Translations under genes and position numbers: made by a program
Shown here: one piece after another, positions 24,977 to 33,217 of the stretch
Layout of the letters: each line of letters begins with the position of its first letter
How positions within the stretch are numbered: the first letter of the stretch is position 1
Origin: Streptomyces sp. NBC_01353
GTDB taxonomy: Bacteria; Actinomycetota; Actinomycetes; Streptomycetales; Streptomycetaceae
NCBI RefSeq assembly: GCF_036237275.1
Contig: NZ_CP108352.1
Span: 5,518,001-5,582,000, forward strand
Length of the DNA: 64,000 nt
Reading direction: 5' to 3'
Notes under the pieces: generated by a model
Seen by the model: the letters and a program-made list of their open reading frames with translations, nothing else
Databases searched by the model: none
What the model was told of the DNA's origin: nothing

Positions 24977-26137
24977 TCAGCTGGAGAGGCCCAACTCCCG
25001 TGCGATCAGCATCCGCTGGACCTCGCTGGTGCCCTCGCCGATCTCCAGGATCTTGGAGTCGCGCCACATCCGCGCGACCGGGTACTCGTTCATGAAGCCG
25101 TAGCCGCCGTGGATCTGGGTCGCCTCGCGGGCGTTGTCGACGGCCACCGTGGAGGAGTACAGCTTCGCGATCGCCGCCTCCTTCTTGAAGGACTCGCCGA
25201 GCACCAGCCGGGACGCCGCGTCGCGCCAGCCGATCCGGGCCATGTGCGCCCGCATCTCCATGTCCGCGATCTTGAACTGGATGGCCTGGTTGTCGCCGAT
25301 CGGCCGGCCGAAGGCGTGCCGTTCCTTGGCGTACTTCACCGACTCGTCGACACAGCCCTGCGCGAGTCCGGTCGCGAGCGCCGAGATCGCGATCCGGCCC
25401 TCGTCCAGGATCCGCAGGAACTGCGCGTAGCCGCGGCCCTCTTCGCCGAGCAGGTTCGCGGCGGGCACGCGGACGTCGTCGAAGGACAGCTCACGGGTGT
25501 CCGAGGCGTTCCAGCCGACCTTGGAGTACGGGGCGGCGACGGTGAAGCCCGGGGTGCCGGACGGGACGATGATCGAGGAGATCAGCGGGCGGCCGTCGGC
25601 CTTGCGGCCGGTGACCGCCGTGACCGTGACCAGACCGGTGATGTCCGTACCGGAGTTGGTGATGAAGCACTTCGAGCCGTTGATGACCCAGTCGTCGCCG
25701 TCGCGGACGGCGGTGGTGCGGGTGCCGCCGGCGTCGCTGCCCGCGCCGGGCTCGGTCAGACCGAAGGCGCCCAGGATCTCGCCCGAGCACATCCGGGGCA
25801 GCCACTCCTGCTTCTGCTCCTCGGTGCCGAAGCGGTAGACCGGCATCGCGCCGAGCGAGACACCCGCCTCCAGGGTGATGGCGACGGAGGAGTCGACGCG
25901 GGCGAGCTCCTCCAGCGCGATACCGAGGGCGAGGTAGTCGCCGCCCATCCCGCCGTACTCCTCCGGGAAGGGCAGGCCGAACAGGCCCATGCGGCCCATC
26001 TCGCGGACGATCTCGTACGGGAACTCATGGCGCTCGTAGTAGTCGCCGATCTTCGGCGCGACGACGTCGTGGGCGAACTCCTCCACAGTGCGACGGAGTT
26101 CCTCGTGCTCTTCGGAGAGCCGGTGGTCGAGGGACAT
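24977..26137 (-). CDS. acdH: branched-chain (isovaleryl-type) acyl-CoA dehydrogenase
   Basis: A 386-residue FAD enzyme oxidising short branched acyl-CoA such as isovaleryl-CoA to the 2-enoyl-CoA. Family signatures are GAFGLTEPGAGSD (about 121-133), GWNASDTRELSFDDV and the C-terminal QIHGGYGFMNEYPVARMWRD, followed by EIGEGTSEVQ, in which the Glu of GEGT occupies the catalytic-base position of medium-chain type enzymes. It is the last gene of the operon with HMG-CoA lyase and methylcrotonyl-CoA carboxylase, which fixes its pathway. The position matches acdH of S. coelicolor as I remember it. Start ATG at 26137 has AGGAGTCC upstream. Confidence 0.9.
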   Translation of the reverse strand: MSLDHRLSEEHEELRRTVEEFAHDVVAPKIGDYYERHEFPYEIVREMGRMGLFGLPFPEEYGGMGGDYLALGIALEELARVDSSVAITLEAGVSLGAMPVYRFGTEEQKQEWLPRMCSGEILGAFGLTEPGAGSDAGGTRTTAVRDGDDWVINGSKCFITNSGTDITGLVTVTAVTGRKADGRPLISSIIVPSGTPGFTVAAPYSKVGWNASDTRELSFDDVRVPAANLLGEEGRGYAQFLRILDEGRIAISALATGLAQGCVDESVKYAKERHAFGRPIGDNQAIQFKIADMEMRAHMARIGWRDAASRLVLGESFKKEAAIAKLYSSTVAVDNAREATQIHGGYGFMNEYPVARMWRDSKILEIGEGTSEVQRMLIARELGLSS

Positions 26138-26139
26138 GG

Positions 26140-27078
26140 CTAGGACTCCTTGTGGGAGAGCGCGCGAACGGTTCGGGAAGGGCTCGGTCGGCCCAGTTGG
26201 TCGGCCATCCACACGCTGGTGGCGGTGAGGGCGGCCAGGTCGACCCCGGTCTCGATGCCGAGGCCGTCGAGCATCCATACGAGGTCCTCGGTGGCGAGGT
26301 TGCCCGTGGCGCTCTTCGCGTACGGGCAGCCGCCGAGGCCGCCGGCGGAGGCGTCGACCGTGGTCACGCCGTGCCGGAGCGCGGCGAGGGTGTTGGAGAG
26401 GGCCTGCCCGTACGTGTCGTGGAAGTGCACGGCGATACGGGACGTGGGCACGCCGGCCTCGTTGAGTCCCTGGAGCAGGGCCTCCACATGACCGGGGGTG
26501 GCGACGCCGATGGTGTCGCCGAGGCTCAGCTCGTCGCAGCCCATCTCGGCGAGGGCCTTGGTGACGCGGACGACCTGCTCGACGGGTACGGCACCCTCCC
26601 AGGGGTCGCCGAAGCACATCGAGAGATAGCCGCGGATACGGAGGCCCTGCTCTATGGCGCGGGTGACGACGGGCTCGAACATGGCGAGGGCCTCGTCGAC
26701 GGTGCGGTTGAGGTTGGCCTTGGCGAAGGACTCGGTGGCGGAGGCGAAGACGGCGATCTCGCGGGCGCCGAGGGCCATGGCGCGGTCGAGCCCGCGCTCG
26801 TTGGGCACGAGGACCGGGAGCCGGGCCGGAACGTCCTTGAGGAGCGGGAACAGCTCCTCGGCGTCCGCCAGCTGGGGCACCCACTTGGGGTGGACGAAGC
26901 TGGTCGCCTCGACGGTGTCGAGCCCGGCGGCGGCGAGGCGCCGGACGAACTCGGCCTTCGTCCCGGTCGGGACGACGGTCTTCTCGTTCTGAAGCCCGTC
27001 GCGCGGCCCGACCTCGTGGATCCGCACCCGGGCGGGGAGCCCCTGGGCGGGCACGGTCATGGGCAGGCCCGTGGTCAT
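26140..27078 (-). CDS. hmgL: hydroxymethylglutaryl-CoA lyase
   Basis: A 312-residue TIM-barrel lyase splitting HMG-CoA into acetyl-CoA and acetoacetate, the last step of leucine degradation. It begins with the metal-binding [16 protein letters not shown] (about 18-33), has [10 protein letters not shown] in the C-terminal third and the signature loop [20 protein letters not shown], whose cysteine is catalytic. It overlaps the carboxylase alpha gene by 4 bp and lies 2 bp before the dehydrogenase gene. Confidence 0.94.
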   Translation of the reverse strand: MTTGLPMTVPAQGLPARVRIHEVGPRDGLQNEKTVVPTGTKAEFVRRLAAAGLDTVEATSFVHPKWVPQLADAEELFPLLKDVPARLPVLVPNERGLDRAMALGAREIAVFASATESFAKANLNRTVDEALAMFEPVVTRAIEQGLRIRGYLSMCFGDPWEGAVPVEQVVRVTKALAEMGCDELSLGDTIGVATPGHVEALLQGLNEAGVPTSRIAVHFHDTYGQALSNTLAALRHGVTTVDASAGGLGGCPYAKSATGNLATEDLVWMLDGLGIETGVDLAALTATSVWMADQLGRPSPSRTVRALSHKES

Positions 27079-28994
27079 GATTCCTCCCTGGGGGTCACCA
27101 CGGCGAGGATCTGGTCCATGGCGACGGTGGAGCCGGGGGTGACGTCCAGCTCGGTGACGGTGCCGGCGTGCGGGGCGGAGATGACGTGCTCCATCTTCAT
27201 GGCCTCGACGACGAGCAGACTCTGCCCGGCCTCGACCTCGTCCCCGACCGCGACCTTGACGACGGTCACGGTCCCGGGCATGGGGGCGGCGAGCGTGTCG
27301 GCGCCACCGTGCCGCGCGCCGGTGAGGGCGGCGGCGACGGGGTCGTGATCCAGGACGTGCCAGGAGTCACCGTCGCGGCCCAACCAGGCGCCGCTGCGGC
27401 GGAAGCGGTGGGCGATGCCGTCCACCGTGACCGTGACCGACTCGTCCGTGACCCGCGCACCGGCCGGCGCCTCGACCGTGACGGGTTCGAGTCCCGGTAC
27501 TCGCAGGGGGAAGGGCAGCGGGGCAGGCCGGCCACCCAGGCGCCAGCTGCTCGGCACCGAGAACGGGTCCGTCCAGCCCTCCTGGGGTGCGGGAGCCAAC
27601 TCGGCGAGCCGAACCGCCGCCGCCGCCGCGTAGACCTCCGGCGGGACCGACGCGTCGATCAACGTGTCCGCGTCCCGTTCCACCAGGCCCGTGTCCAGGT
27701 CGCCGGTCATGACGTCCGGGTGGGACAGCAGGCGGCGGAGGAAGCCCGCGTTCGTCTGGACACCGAGGGTCGTCGTGTCCGCCAGGGCCGCGCGGAGGCG
27801 GCGGAGGGCCGTGGGGCGGTCCGGCGCGTGGACGATGACCTTCGACAGCATCGGGTCGTAGAGGCTGCCCACCTCCGTGCCCTCGCTCAGGCCCGAGTCC
27901 GTGCGGACTCCGTCGCCCTGCGGCTCGTGGAGCGAGAGGACCGTGCCGCCCGAGGGGAGGAAGCCGCGCGCGGGGTCCTCCGCGCAGATGCGAGCCTCGA
28001 TCGCCCAGCCGTCCAGGCGGATGTCGGACTGGGCGAAGGCCAGCTTCTCGCCGGCCGCGACCCGCAGCTGCCACTCCACCAGGTCGATCCCGGTGATCAG
28101 CTCCGTCACCGGGTGCTCCACCTGGAGCCGGGTGTTCATCTCCATGAAGTAGTACGAGGACGGGTCCACGCCCGGCACGATGAACTCGACCGTGCCCGCG
28201 CCGACATAGCCGCACGAGCGGGCCGCCTCGACCGCCGCCGCGCCCATCTGCTCCCGGATCTCCGGAGTCAGCAGGACGCTCGGCGCCTCCTCGATGATCT
28301 TCTGGTGGCGCCGCTGCAGCGAGCACTCGCGCTCACCGAGGTGCACGACATTGCCGTGCCCGTCCGCGAGGACCTGGATCTCGATGTGCCGCGGCCGGTC
28401 GATCCACCGCTCCACGAGCAGCGTGTCGTCGCCGAACGACGACCGCGCCTCGCGCCGCGCCGCCGCGATCTCGTCGGTCATCGTCGACAGGTCGCGCACG
28501 AGCCGCATTCCCTTGCCGCCGCCGCCCGCCGAGGGCTTTAGCAGGACAGGGGCGCCCAACTCGCGCGCCGCCTCCTCCAGTTCCGGATCCGCCGCGCCCG
28601 GAACCACCGGCACGCCCGCCGCCTTCACCGTCTCCTTCGCCCGGATCTTGTCGCCCATCAGGGAGATCGCGGAGGCCGGCGGGCCGATGAAGACCAGGCC
28701 CGCCTCCGCGCACGCCTGCGCGAACCCGGCGTTCTCCGCGAGGAAGCCGTAGCCGGGGTGGACCGCCTGCGCGCCCGTCCGCCGGGCCGCGTCGAGGAGT
28801 GCCTCGACCGAGAGATACGACTCGGAGGCCGGCGGCGGACCGATCCGTACCGCCGTGTCCGCCTCCCGTACATGACGGGCCTCGGCGTCCGCGTCGCTGT
28901 ACACCGCCACCGAGCGGACGCCGAGCGCCCGCAGGGTGCGGATGACCCGGACCGCGATCTCGCCCCGGTTGGCCACAAGGACTGTGTCGAACAT
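27075..28994 (-). CDS. accA1: methylcrotonyl-CoA carboxylase alpha (biotin carboxylase/carrier) subunit
   Basis: A 639-residue protein with a biotin carboxylase module (about 1-450: ATP-grasp, [25 protein letters not shown]) joined to a C-terminal biotin carrier domain with VVEAMKMEH, where K600 carries biotin. It carboxylates biotin with ATP and bicarbonate and works with the downstream-numbered beta subunit on 3-methylcrotonyl-CoA. ATG at 28994 ([16 protein letters not shown]) is preferred, with AGGGGA 10 bp upstream; a GTG at 29012 overlapping the beta stop is an alternative. Neighbouring HMG-CoA lyase and acyl-CoA dehydrogenase support methylcrotonyl- rather than propionyl-CoA as substrate. 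Confidence 0.93.
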   Translation of the reverse strand: MFDTVLVANRGEIAVRVIRTLRALGVRSVAVYSDADAEARHVREADTAVRIGPPPASESYLSVEALLDAARRTGAQAVHPGYGFLAENAGFAQACAEAGLVFIGPPASAISLMGDKIRAKETVKAAGVPVVPGAADPELEEAARELGAPVLLKPSAGGGGKGMRLVRDLSTMTDEIAAARREARSSFGDDTLLVERWIDRPRHIEIQVLADGHGNVVHLGERECSLQRRHQKIIEEAPSVLLTPEIREQMGAAAVEAARSCGYVGAGTVEFIVPGVDPSSYYFMEMNTRLQVEHPVTELITGIDLVEWQLRVAAGEKLAFAQSDIRLDGWAIEARICAEDPARGFLPSGGTVLSLHEPQGDGVRTDSGLSEGTEVGSLYDPMLSKVIVHAPDRPTALRRLRAALADTTTLGVQTNAGFLRRLLSHPDVMTGDLDTGLVERDADTLIDASVPPEVYAAAAAVRLAELAPAPQEGWTDPFSVPSSWRLGGRPAPLPFPLRVPGLEPVTVEAPAGARVTDESVTVTVDGIAHRFRRSGAWLGRDGDSWHVLDHDPVAAALTGARHGGADTLAAPMPGTVTVVKVAVGDEVEAGQSLLVVEAMKMEHVISAPHAGTVTELDVTPGSTVAMDQILAVVTPREES

Positions 28995-29008
28995 CTTCTG
29001 AGGTCCCC

Positions 29009-30616
29009 TCACATCCGGAAGACGCCGAACTGGGGGTCACCCAGGGGCGCGTTGGCGCAGGCCGTGAGGGCGAGGCCCACCACCTGTCGGGTCTCCATCG
29101 GGTCGATGACCCCGTCGTCCCAGAGCCGCGCCGTCGCGTAGTAGGCGTTGCCCTGGGCCTCGTACTGCTCGCGGATCGGGGCCTTGAAGGCGTCCTCCTC
29201 CTCCGCGCTCCACTCGTCGCCGAGCTGGTCCCGCTTGACCGTCGCGAGGACGGACGCGGCCTGCTCGCCGCCCATGACCGAGATCTTGGCGTTGGGCCAC
29301 ATCCACAGGAAGCGCGGCGAGTACGCCCGGCCGCACATCGAGTAGTTGCCCGCGCCGTACGAGCCGCCGACGACCACGGTCAGCTTCGGCACGCGCGTGC
29401 ACGCCACGGCCGTCACCATCTTGGCGCCGTGCTTGGCGATGCCGCCCGCCTCGTAGTCCTTGCCGACCATGAAGCCGGAGATGTTCTGGAGGAAGAGGAG
29501 CGGGATGCCGCGCTGGTCGCACAGCTCGATGAAGTGCGCGCCCTTCTGGGCGGACTCGGAAAAGAGGATGCCGTTGTTGGCGACGATCCCGACCGGGTGG
29601 CCGTGGATCCGGGCGAAGCCGGTGATCAGCGTCTGCCCGTACTCGGCCTTGAACTCCTGGAAGCGCGAGGCGTCCACGATCCGGGCGATGACCTCGCGGA
29701 CGTCGTACGGGGTACGGGAGTCCACCGGCACCGCGCCGTAGAGACCCGCCGGGTCCACCTTCGGCTCCTCGACCGGCTCGACCGACCAGGGCAGCTCGCC
29801 GCGCGCGGGGAGGGTGGCGACGATGTTGCGGACGATGCGCAGCGCGTGGGCATCGTCCTCCGCGAGATGGTCGGTGACACCGGACGTCCGGGAGTGCACC
29901 TCGCCGCCGCCCAGCTCCTCCGCCGTGACGACCTCGCCGGTGGCGGCCTTCACCAGCGGCGGACCGCCGAGGAAGATCGTGCCCTGGTTCCGTACGATCA
30001 CGGCCTCGTCGCTCATCGCCGGGACGTACGCGCCACCGGCCGTGCAGGAGCCGAGGACCGCCGCGATCTGCGGGATGCCGGCGCCGGACATCCGGGCCTG
30101 GTTGTAGAAGATCCGGCCGAAGTGCTCGCGGTCCGGGAAGACCTCGTCCTGCATGGGCAGGAACGCGCCGCCGGAGTCCACGAGGTAGAGGCAGGGGAGA
30201 CGATTCTCCAGCGCCACCTCCTGGGCCCGCAGATGCTTCTTCACCGTCATCGGGTAGTACGTGCCGCCCTTGACGGTCGCGTCGTTGGCGACGATCACGC
30301 ATTCGCGGCCCGAGACCCGGCCGATGCCGGCGATGACTCCGGCGGCCGGTGCCTGGTCGCCGTACATGCCGTTCGCGGCCAGCGGGGCGAGCTCCAGGAA
30401 GGGCGACCCCGGGTCCAGGACGGTGTCCACGCGGTCGCGCGGCAGCAGTTTGCCGCGCGCGGTGTGCCGGGCGCGGGCCTTCTCGCCGCCGCCGAGCGCG
30501 GCCGCGGCGAGTTTGGCGCGCAGCGTGGCGGCCAGCTCGTGATGGGCCGCCTCGTTGGCCTGCCAGGCCGGCGACGCGGGGTCCGCCGCGCTCGTCAGCA
30601 CAGGTGCCTGCTGCAT
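29009..30616 (-). CDS. accD1: methylcrotonyl-CoA carboxylase beta (carboxyltransferase) subunit
   Basis: A 535-residue carboxyltransferase with two crotonase-fold halves. The N-terminal half carries the acyl-CoA pocket ([49 protein letters not shown]), the C-terminal half the carboxybiotin side ([43 protein letters not shown]). The [11 protein letters not shown] loop resembles methylcrotonyl-CoA carboxylases. First gene of the operon; the two palindromes at 30637-30681 lie just upstream. Confidence 0.93.
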   Translation of the reverse strand: MQQAPVLTSAADPASPAWQANEAAHHELAATLRAKLAAAALGGGEKARARHTARGKLLPRDRVDTVLDPGSPFLELAPLAANGMYGDQAPAAGVIAGIGRVSGRECVIVANDATVKGGTYYPMTVKKHLRAQEVALENRLPCLYLVDSGGAFLPMQDEVFPDREHFGRIFYNQARMSGAGIPQIAAVLGSCTAGGAYVPAMSDEAVIVRNQGTIFLGGPPLVKAATGEVVTAEELGGGEVHSRTSGVTDHLAEDDAHALRIVRNIVATLPARGELPWSVEPVEEPKVDPAGLYGAVPVDSRTPYDVREVIARIVDASRFQEFKAEYGQTLITGFARIHGHPVGIVANNGILFSESAQKGAHFIELCDQRGIPLLFLQNISGFMVGKDYEAGGIAKHGAKMVTAVACTRVPKLTVVVGGSYGAGNYSMCGRAYSPRFLWMWPNAKISVMGGEQAASVLATVKRDQLGDEWSAEEEDAFKAPIREQYEAQGNAYYATARLWDDGVIDPMETRQVVGLALTACANAPLGDPQFGVFRM

Positions 30617-30636
30617 CGACTGAGCTCCCTTGCTCG

Positions 30637-30681
30637 GTTAATGAGCGTTAACGTATGGCTTTCAGGTTAACGACCGCTAAC
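30637..30681. promoter_or_regulatory. two imperfect palindromes, operators between TetR gene and leucine operon
   Basis: GTTAATGAGCGTTAAC (30637-30652) and GTTAACGACCGCTAAC (30666-30681) share GTTA-N8-TAAC symmetry and are centred 29 bp apart in the 87 bp gap between the divergent genes. They are the natural binding sites of the adjacent TetR protein. Confidence 0.75.
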
Positions 30682-30703
30682 CCCATTGTCTAGAATCGAT
30701 TCC

Positions 30704-31291
30704 ATGACCACCACCGCCAGGACCGACGCCCCCACGCGCCGCGAGCAGATCCTCAAGGAGGCCGCTCGCCTCTTCGCCGAGCGGGGGTTCCACGGCGTCG
30801 GCGTCGACGAGATAGGAGCCGCCGTCGGCATCAGCGGCCCCGGGCTCTACCGGCACTTCGCGGGCAAGGACGCGATGCTGGCCGAGCTGCTCGTCGGGAT
30901 CAGCGAGCGGCTCCTCGACGGCGGGCGACTGCGCGTGGGCGAGGGGGAGAGCGACCCGCGGGCGCTGCTCGGCTCACTGATCGACAGCCACATCGACTTT
31001 GCACTCGACGACCGGCCGCTGATCACCCTCCACGACCGGGAGCTGGACCGGCTGAAGGACGAGGACCGCAAGCGGGTGCGACAGCTCCAGCGGCAGTACG
31101 TGGAGCTGTGGGTGGCGGTCGTACGGGAGCTGTACCCGGCGTCCTCCGAGAGCGAGGCGCGGGCGGCGGTCCACGCCGTCTTCGGGCTCCTGAACTCGAC
31201 GCCGCACCTCGCGGCGCTCGGGCGCTCGGCCATGGAGGAGCTGCTGCGGCGCCTCGCCCACGGGGCGTTCGGGGCCCTGGGAACCGCGTAG
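30704..31291 (+). CDS. TetR-family repressor of the leucine degradation operon
   Basis: A 195-residue regulator. The N-terminal helix-turn-helix (about 14-60) reads REQILKEAARLFAERGFHGVGVDEIGAAVGISGPGLYRHFAGKDAML, a classical TetR domain; the helical C-terminal ligand domain fits acyl-CoA-responsive members. It is divergent from the carboxylase operon and faces two palindromes. A proposed inducer would be an acyl-CoA of the pathway. No ribosome site precedes the ATG at 30704, so the message may be leaderless; an in-frame TTG at 30686 is unlikely. Confidence 0.88.
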   Translation: MTTTARTDAPTRREQILKEAARLFAERGFHGVGVDEIGAAVGISGPGLYRHFAGKDAMLAELLVGISERLLDGGRLRVGEGESDPRALLGSLIDSHIDFALDDRPLITLHDRELDRLKDEDRKRVRQLQRQYVELWVAVVRELYPASSESEARAAVHAVFGLLNSTPHLAALGRSAMEELLRRLAHGAFGALGTA

Positions 31292-31320
31292 GGCGCCGGC
31301 CCGGTGGGGTCGCGCCCACC

Positions 31321-31353
31321 CTCCCCCGGGGCTTCGCCCGGGGGTACCCCCCT
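31321..31353. repeat. REP-like hairpin element after the TetR gene
   Basis: CCCCCGGG-gcttcg-CCCGGGGG with flanking TACCCCCC is a shortened relative of the 13694 element. Its position 30 bp after the TetR stop suggests that it also terminates that transcript. Confidence 0.55.
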
Positions 31354-31362
31354 CTCGCCCTG

Positions 31363-31412
31363 CGGAACGATTGCCCACAACGGTCCCGCAGGGCGGAATG
31401 ATCGCCCACAAC
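31363..31412 (+). repeat. two 19-bp direct repeats 31 bp apart
   Basis: CGGAACGATTGCCCACAAC (31363-31381) and CGGAATGATCGCCCACAAC (31394-31412) differ at two positions. The 31 bp period is close to three helical turns. They end 28 bp before the phosphatase-family start codon, so they lie in its promoter or leader. Confidence 0.7.
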
Positions 31413-31439
31413 AGGGCCCGGTCCAGCAGAATGAGGCCC

Positions 31440-32213
31440 ATGCCGATACTCAGTCGCCCCGCCCTCGTCGAGCACCTTGTACGGACCCGGATCGCAGGTG
31501 ATGTCGCCACCCCGCGCGACAACAACCTCTCCCACTACCGCAAGCTCGCCAACGGCGACCGGCACTACTGGCTCGGCCTCGAACTCGGCGACCGGTGGAC
31601 CGACGAGCAGGACGTGCTCGCCGTCATGGCCGAGCGGTGCGGGGTCAACGACGACCCCGCCCACCGCACCGGGCAGGACACCATCGACCCCGACCTGACC
31701 GTCGACGCCCTCGACCGGACGGCCGCGCGTCTGCGCAAGGCCGCCGCGGGCAAAGAGCGGGTGCTGTTCGCGACCGGGCACCCCGGCGCGCTGATCGACG
31801 CCCACAGCAGGGTCGCCGCCGCCCTGCGGGCCAAGGGCTGCGACATCGTACGGATCCCCGGCGGGCTCATCGCGGACGAGGGGTACGTCGTGCAGTTCGC
31901 CGACGTCGCCGTCTTCGAGCGTGGCGCCACCCTCTGGCACACCCATTCGCCGGAACCCATGAACGCGATCCTGGACGCCCTCGGCGAGGACGGCCGGCCG
32001 GATCTCGTCGTCGCCGACCACGGCTGGGCCGGGCGTGCGGGCCAGCGGGGTATCGACTCCGTCGGCTACGCCGACTGCAACGACCCGGCCCTCTTCATCG
32101 GCGAGGCCGAGGGCACCATGCAGGTCACGATCCCCCTGGACGACCACGTCCTGGACCCCCGCTCCTACGAGCCGCTCACCGACTACCTGCTCGACGCGTC
32201 CGGCCTGCTCTGA
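31440..32213 (+). CDS. phosphatase-family protein of unknown substrate
   Basis: A 257-residue cytoplasmic protein that I recall being annotated simply as phosphatase in streptomycetes. Conserved-looking stretches are NNLSHYRKLANGDRHYWLGLELGDRWTDEQDVL (about 28-60), RVLFATGHPGALIDAHSRVAAAL (about 107-129), LWHTHSPEPMNAIL and VVADHGWAGRAGQRGIDSVGYADCNDP, which hold several His, Asp and Asn residues fit for metal or phosphate binding. The reaction is not known to me. ATG 31440 is preferred over 31431. Its end overlaps the convergent CDF gene by 31 bp. Direct repeats sit just upstream. Confidence 0.75.
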   Translation: MPILSRPALVEHLVRTRIAGDVATPRDNNLSHYRKLANGDRHYWLGLELGDRWTDEQDVLAVMAERCGVNDDPAHRTGQDTIDPDLTVDALDRTAARLRKAAAGKERVLFATGHPGALIDAHSRVAAALRAKGCDIVRIPGGLIADEGYVVQFADVAVFERGATLWHTHSPEPMNAILDALGEDGRPDLVVADHGWAGRAGQRGIDSVGYADCNDPALFIGEAEGTMQVTIPLDDHVLDPRSYEPLTDYLLDASGLL

Positions 32214-33136
32214 CCCGGGGCGACCCCCGGTGTCGGGTCCAGATAGACCCGACGGACGGCGGGGAAGCGCTCCCGCAGCTGCTCCTCCGCCTCCTCGCAG
32301 GCCCACTCGACCTGCTCGGCCGAGGACACGTCACGGAAGTCGACCTTCGCGGCGATCATGACCTCGTCCGGGCCCTGGATCAGCGTCGTCAGCTCCAGTA
32401 CGTCGATGATGTGCGGGACCGAGAGCAGCTCCTCGCGGACCGCCTCCCGCATCGGGCGCGGCAGCGGGCGGCCGATCAGCAGCTCCGCGTTGGAGCGGCC
32501 GAGTACCCAGGCCACGTACACGAGCAGCGCGCCGATGAGGATCGAGGCGACGCCGTCCCACACGGCCGAGCCGCTGATCTCGACGCCGATCAGACCGCCC
32601 GCCGCCAGGAGCAGGCCGGCGAGGGCGGCCGAGTCCTCCATCACCACGGCCTTGACGGTGGTGTCGGGGGTGAGCCGCAGATAGCGGCCGAAGGGCGCCT
32701 TCATCCGCTCCGCCTCGCCCCTGACCTGGCGGACGGCGGTCCGCAGGGAGAAGCTCTCCAGCACGAAGGCGACGCCGAGCACGATGTACGAGACGAGCGG
32801 GTCGCCCATCTCCTCGCCGTGGACGAGCGTGTGGATGCCGTCGTAGACCGAGAAGACCGCGCCGCCGACGAAGGTGGCGACGGCGGCGAGCAGCGCCCAG
32901 ACGTAGCGTTCGCCGGCGTACCCGAGCGGATGGTCCTCGTCCGCCGGCTTCTCGCTCCGCTTGAGCGCGGTGAGCAGCATGACCTCGGTGACCGTGTCGG
33001 CCACCGAATGGGCCGCCTCGGAGAGCATCGCGCTCGATCCGCTGATGACCCCCGCCACCGCCTTGGCGGCGGCGATCCCGAGGTTCGCCACCGCCGCCAC
33101 GATCACCGTGAACACGCTCTCGCCCTGTTCAGCCAT
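32183..33136 (-). CDS. cation diffusion facilitator, ZnT9-like subgroup
   Basis: A 317-residue membrane transporter with six predicted helices between residues 10 and 215 and a C-terminal cytoplasmic ferredoxin-like domain (about 225-300, VDVLELTTLIQGPDEVMIAAKVDF). TM2 has the metal-site HSVAD (HxxxD). TM5, by contrast, reads VVMEDSAALAG, lacking the usual HxxxD; an acidic ED pair at this place is typical of SLC30A9/ZnT9-like members. Substrate may be zinc or another divalent metal exchanged for protons, and the altered site leaves this open. It overlaps the convergent phosphatase gene by 31 bp. Confidence 0.85.
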   Translation of the reverse strand: MAEQGESVFTVIVAAVANLGIAAAKAVAGVISGSSAMLSEAAHSVADTVTEVMLLTALKRSEKPADEDHPLGYAGERYVWALLAAVATFVGGAVFSVYDGIHTLVHGEEMGDPLVSYIVLGVAFVLESFSLRTAVRQVRGEAERMKAPFGRYLRLTPDTTVKAVVMEDSAALAGLLLAAGGLIGVEISGSAVWDGVASILIGALLVYVAWVLGRSNAELLIGRPLPRPMREAVREELLSVPHIIDVLELTTLIQGPDEVMIAAKVDFRDVSSAEQVEWACEEAEEQLRERFPAVRRVYLDPTPGVAPGQSRPDASSR

Positions 33137-33217
33137 GGATCGGACGGTATGTCCGGGCGTCGGTGCGGAAGGCGAGCGACACCACCCCTCCTGAACGGCG
33201 GTGCTGGATAATGAGGC

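Noticed and set aside
30686-30703. TTG start for the TetR gene at 30686
   Set aside because: It would place coding sequence next to the operator without a ribosome site; ATG 30704 starts the normal TetR N-terminus.
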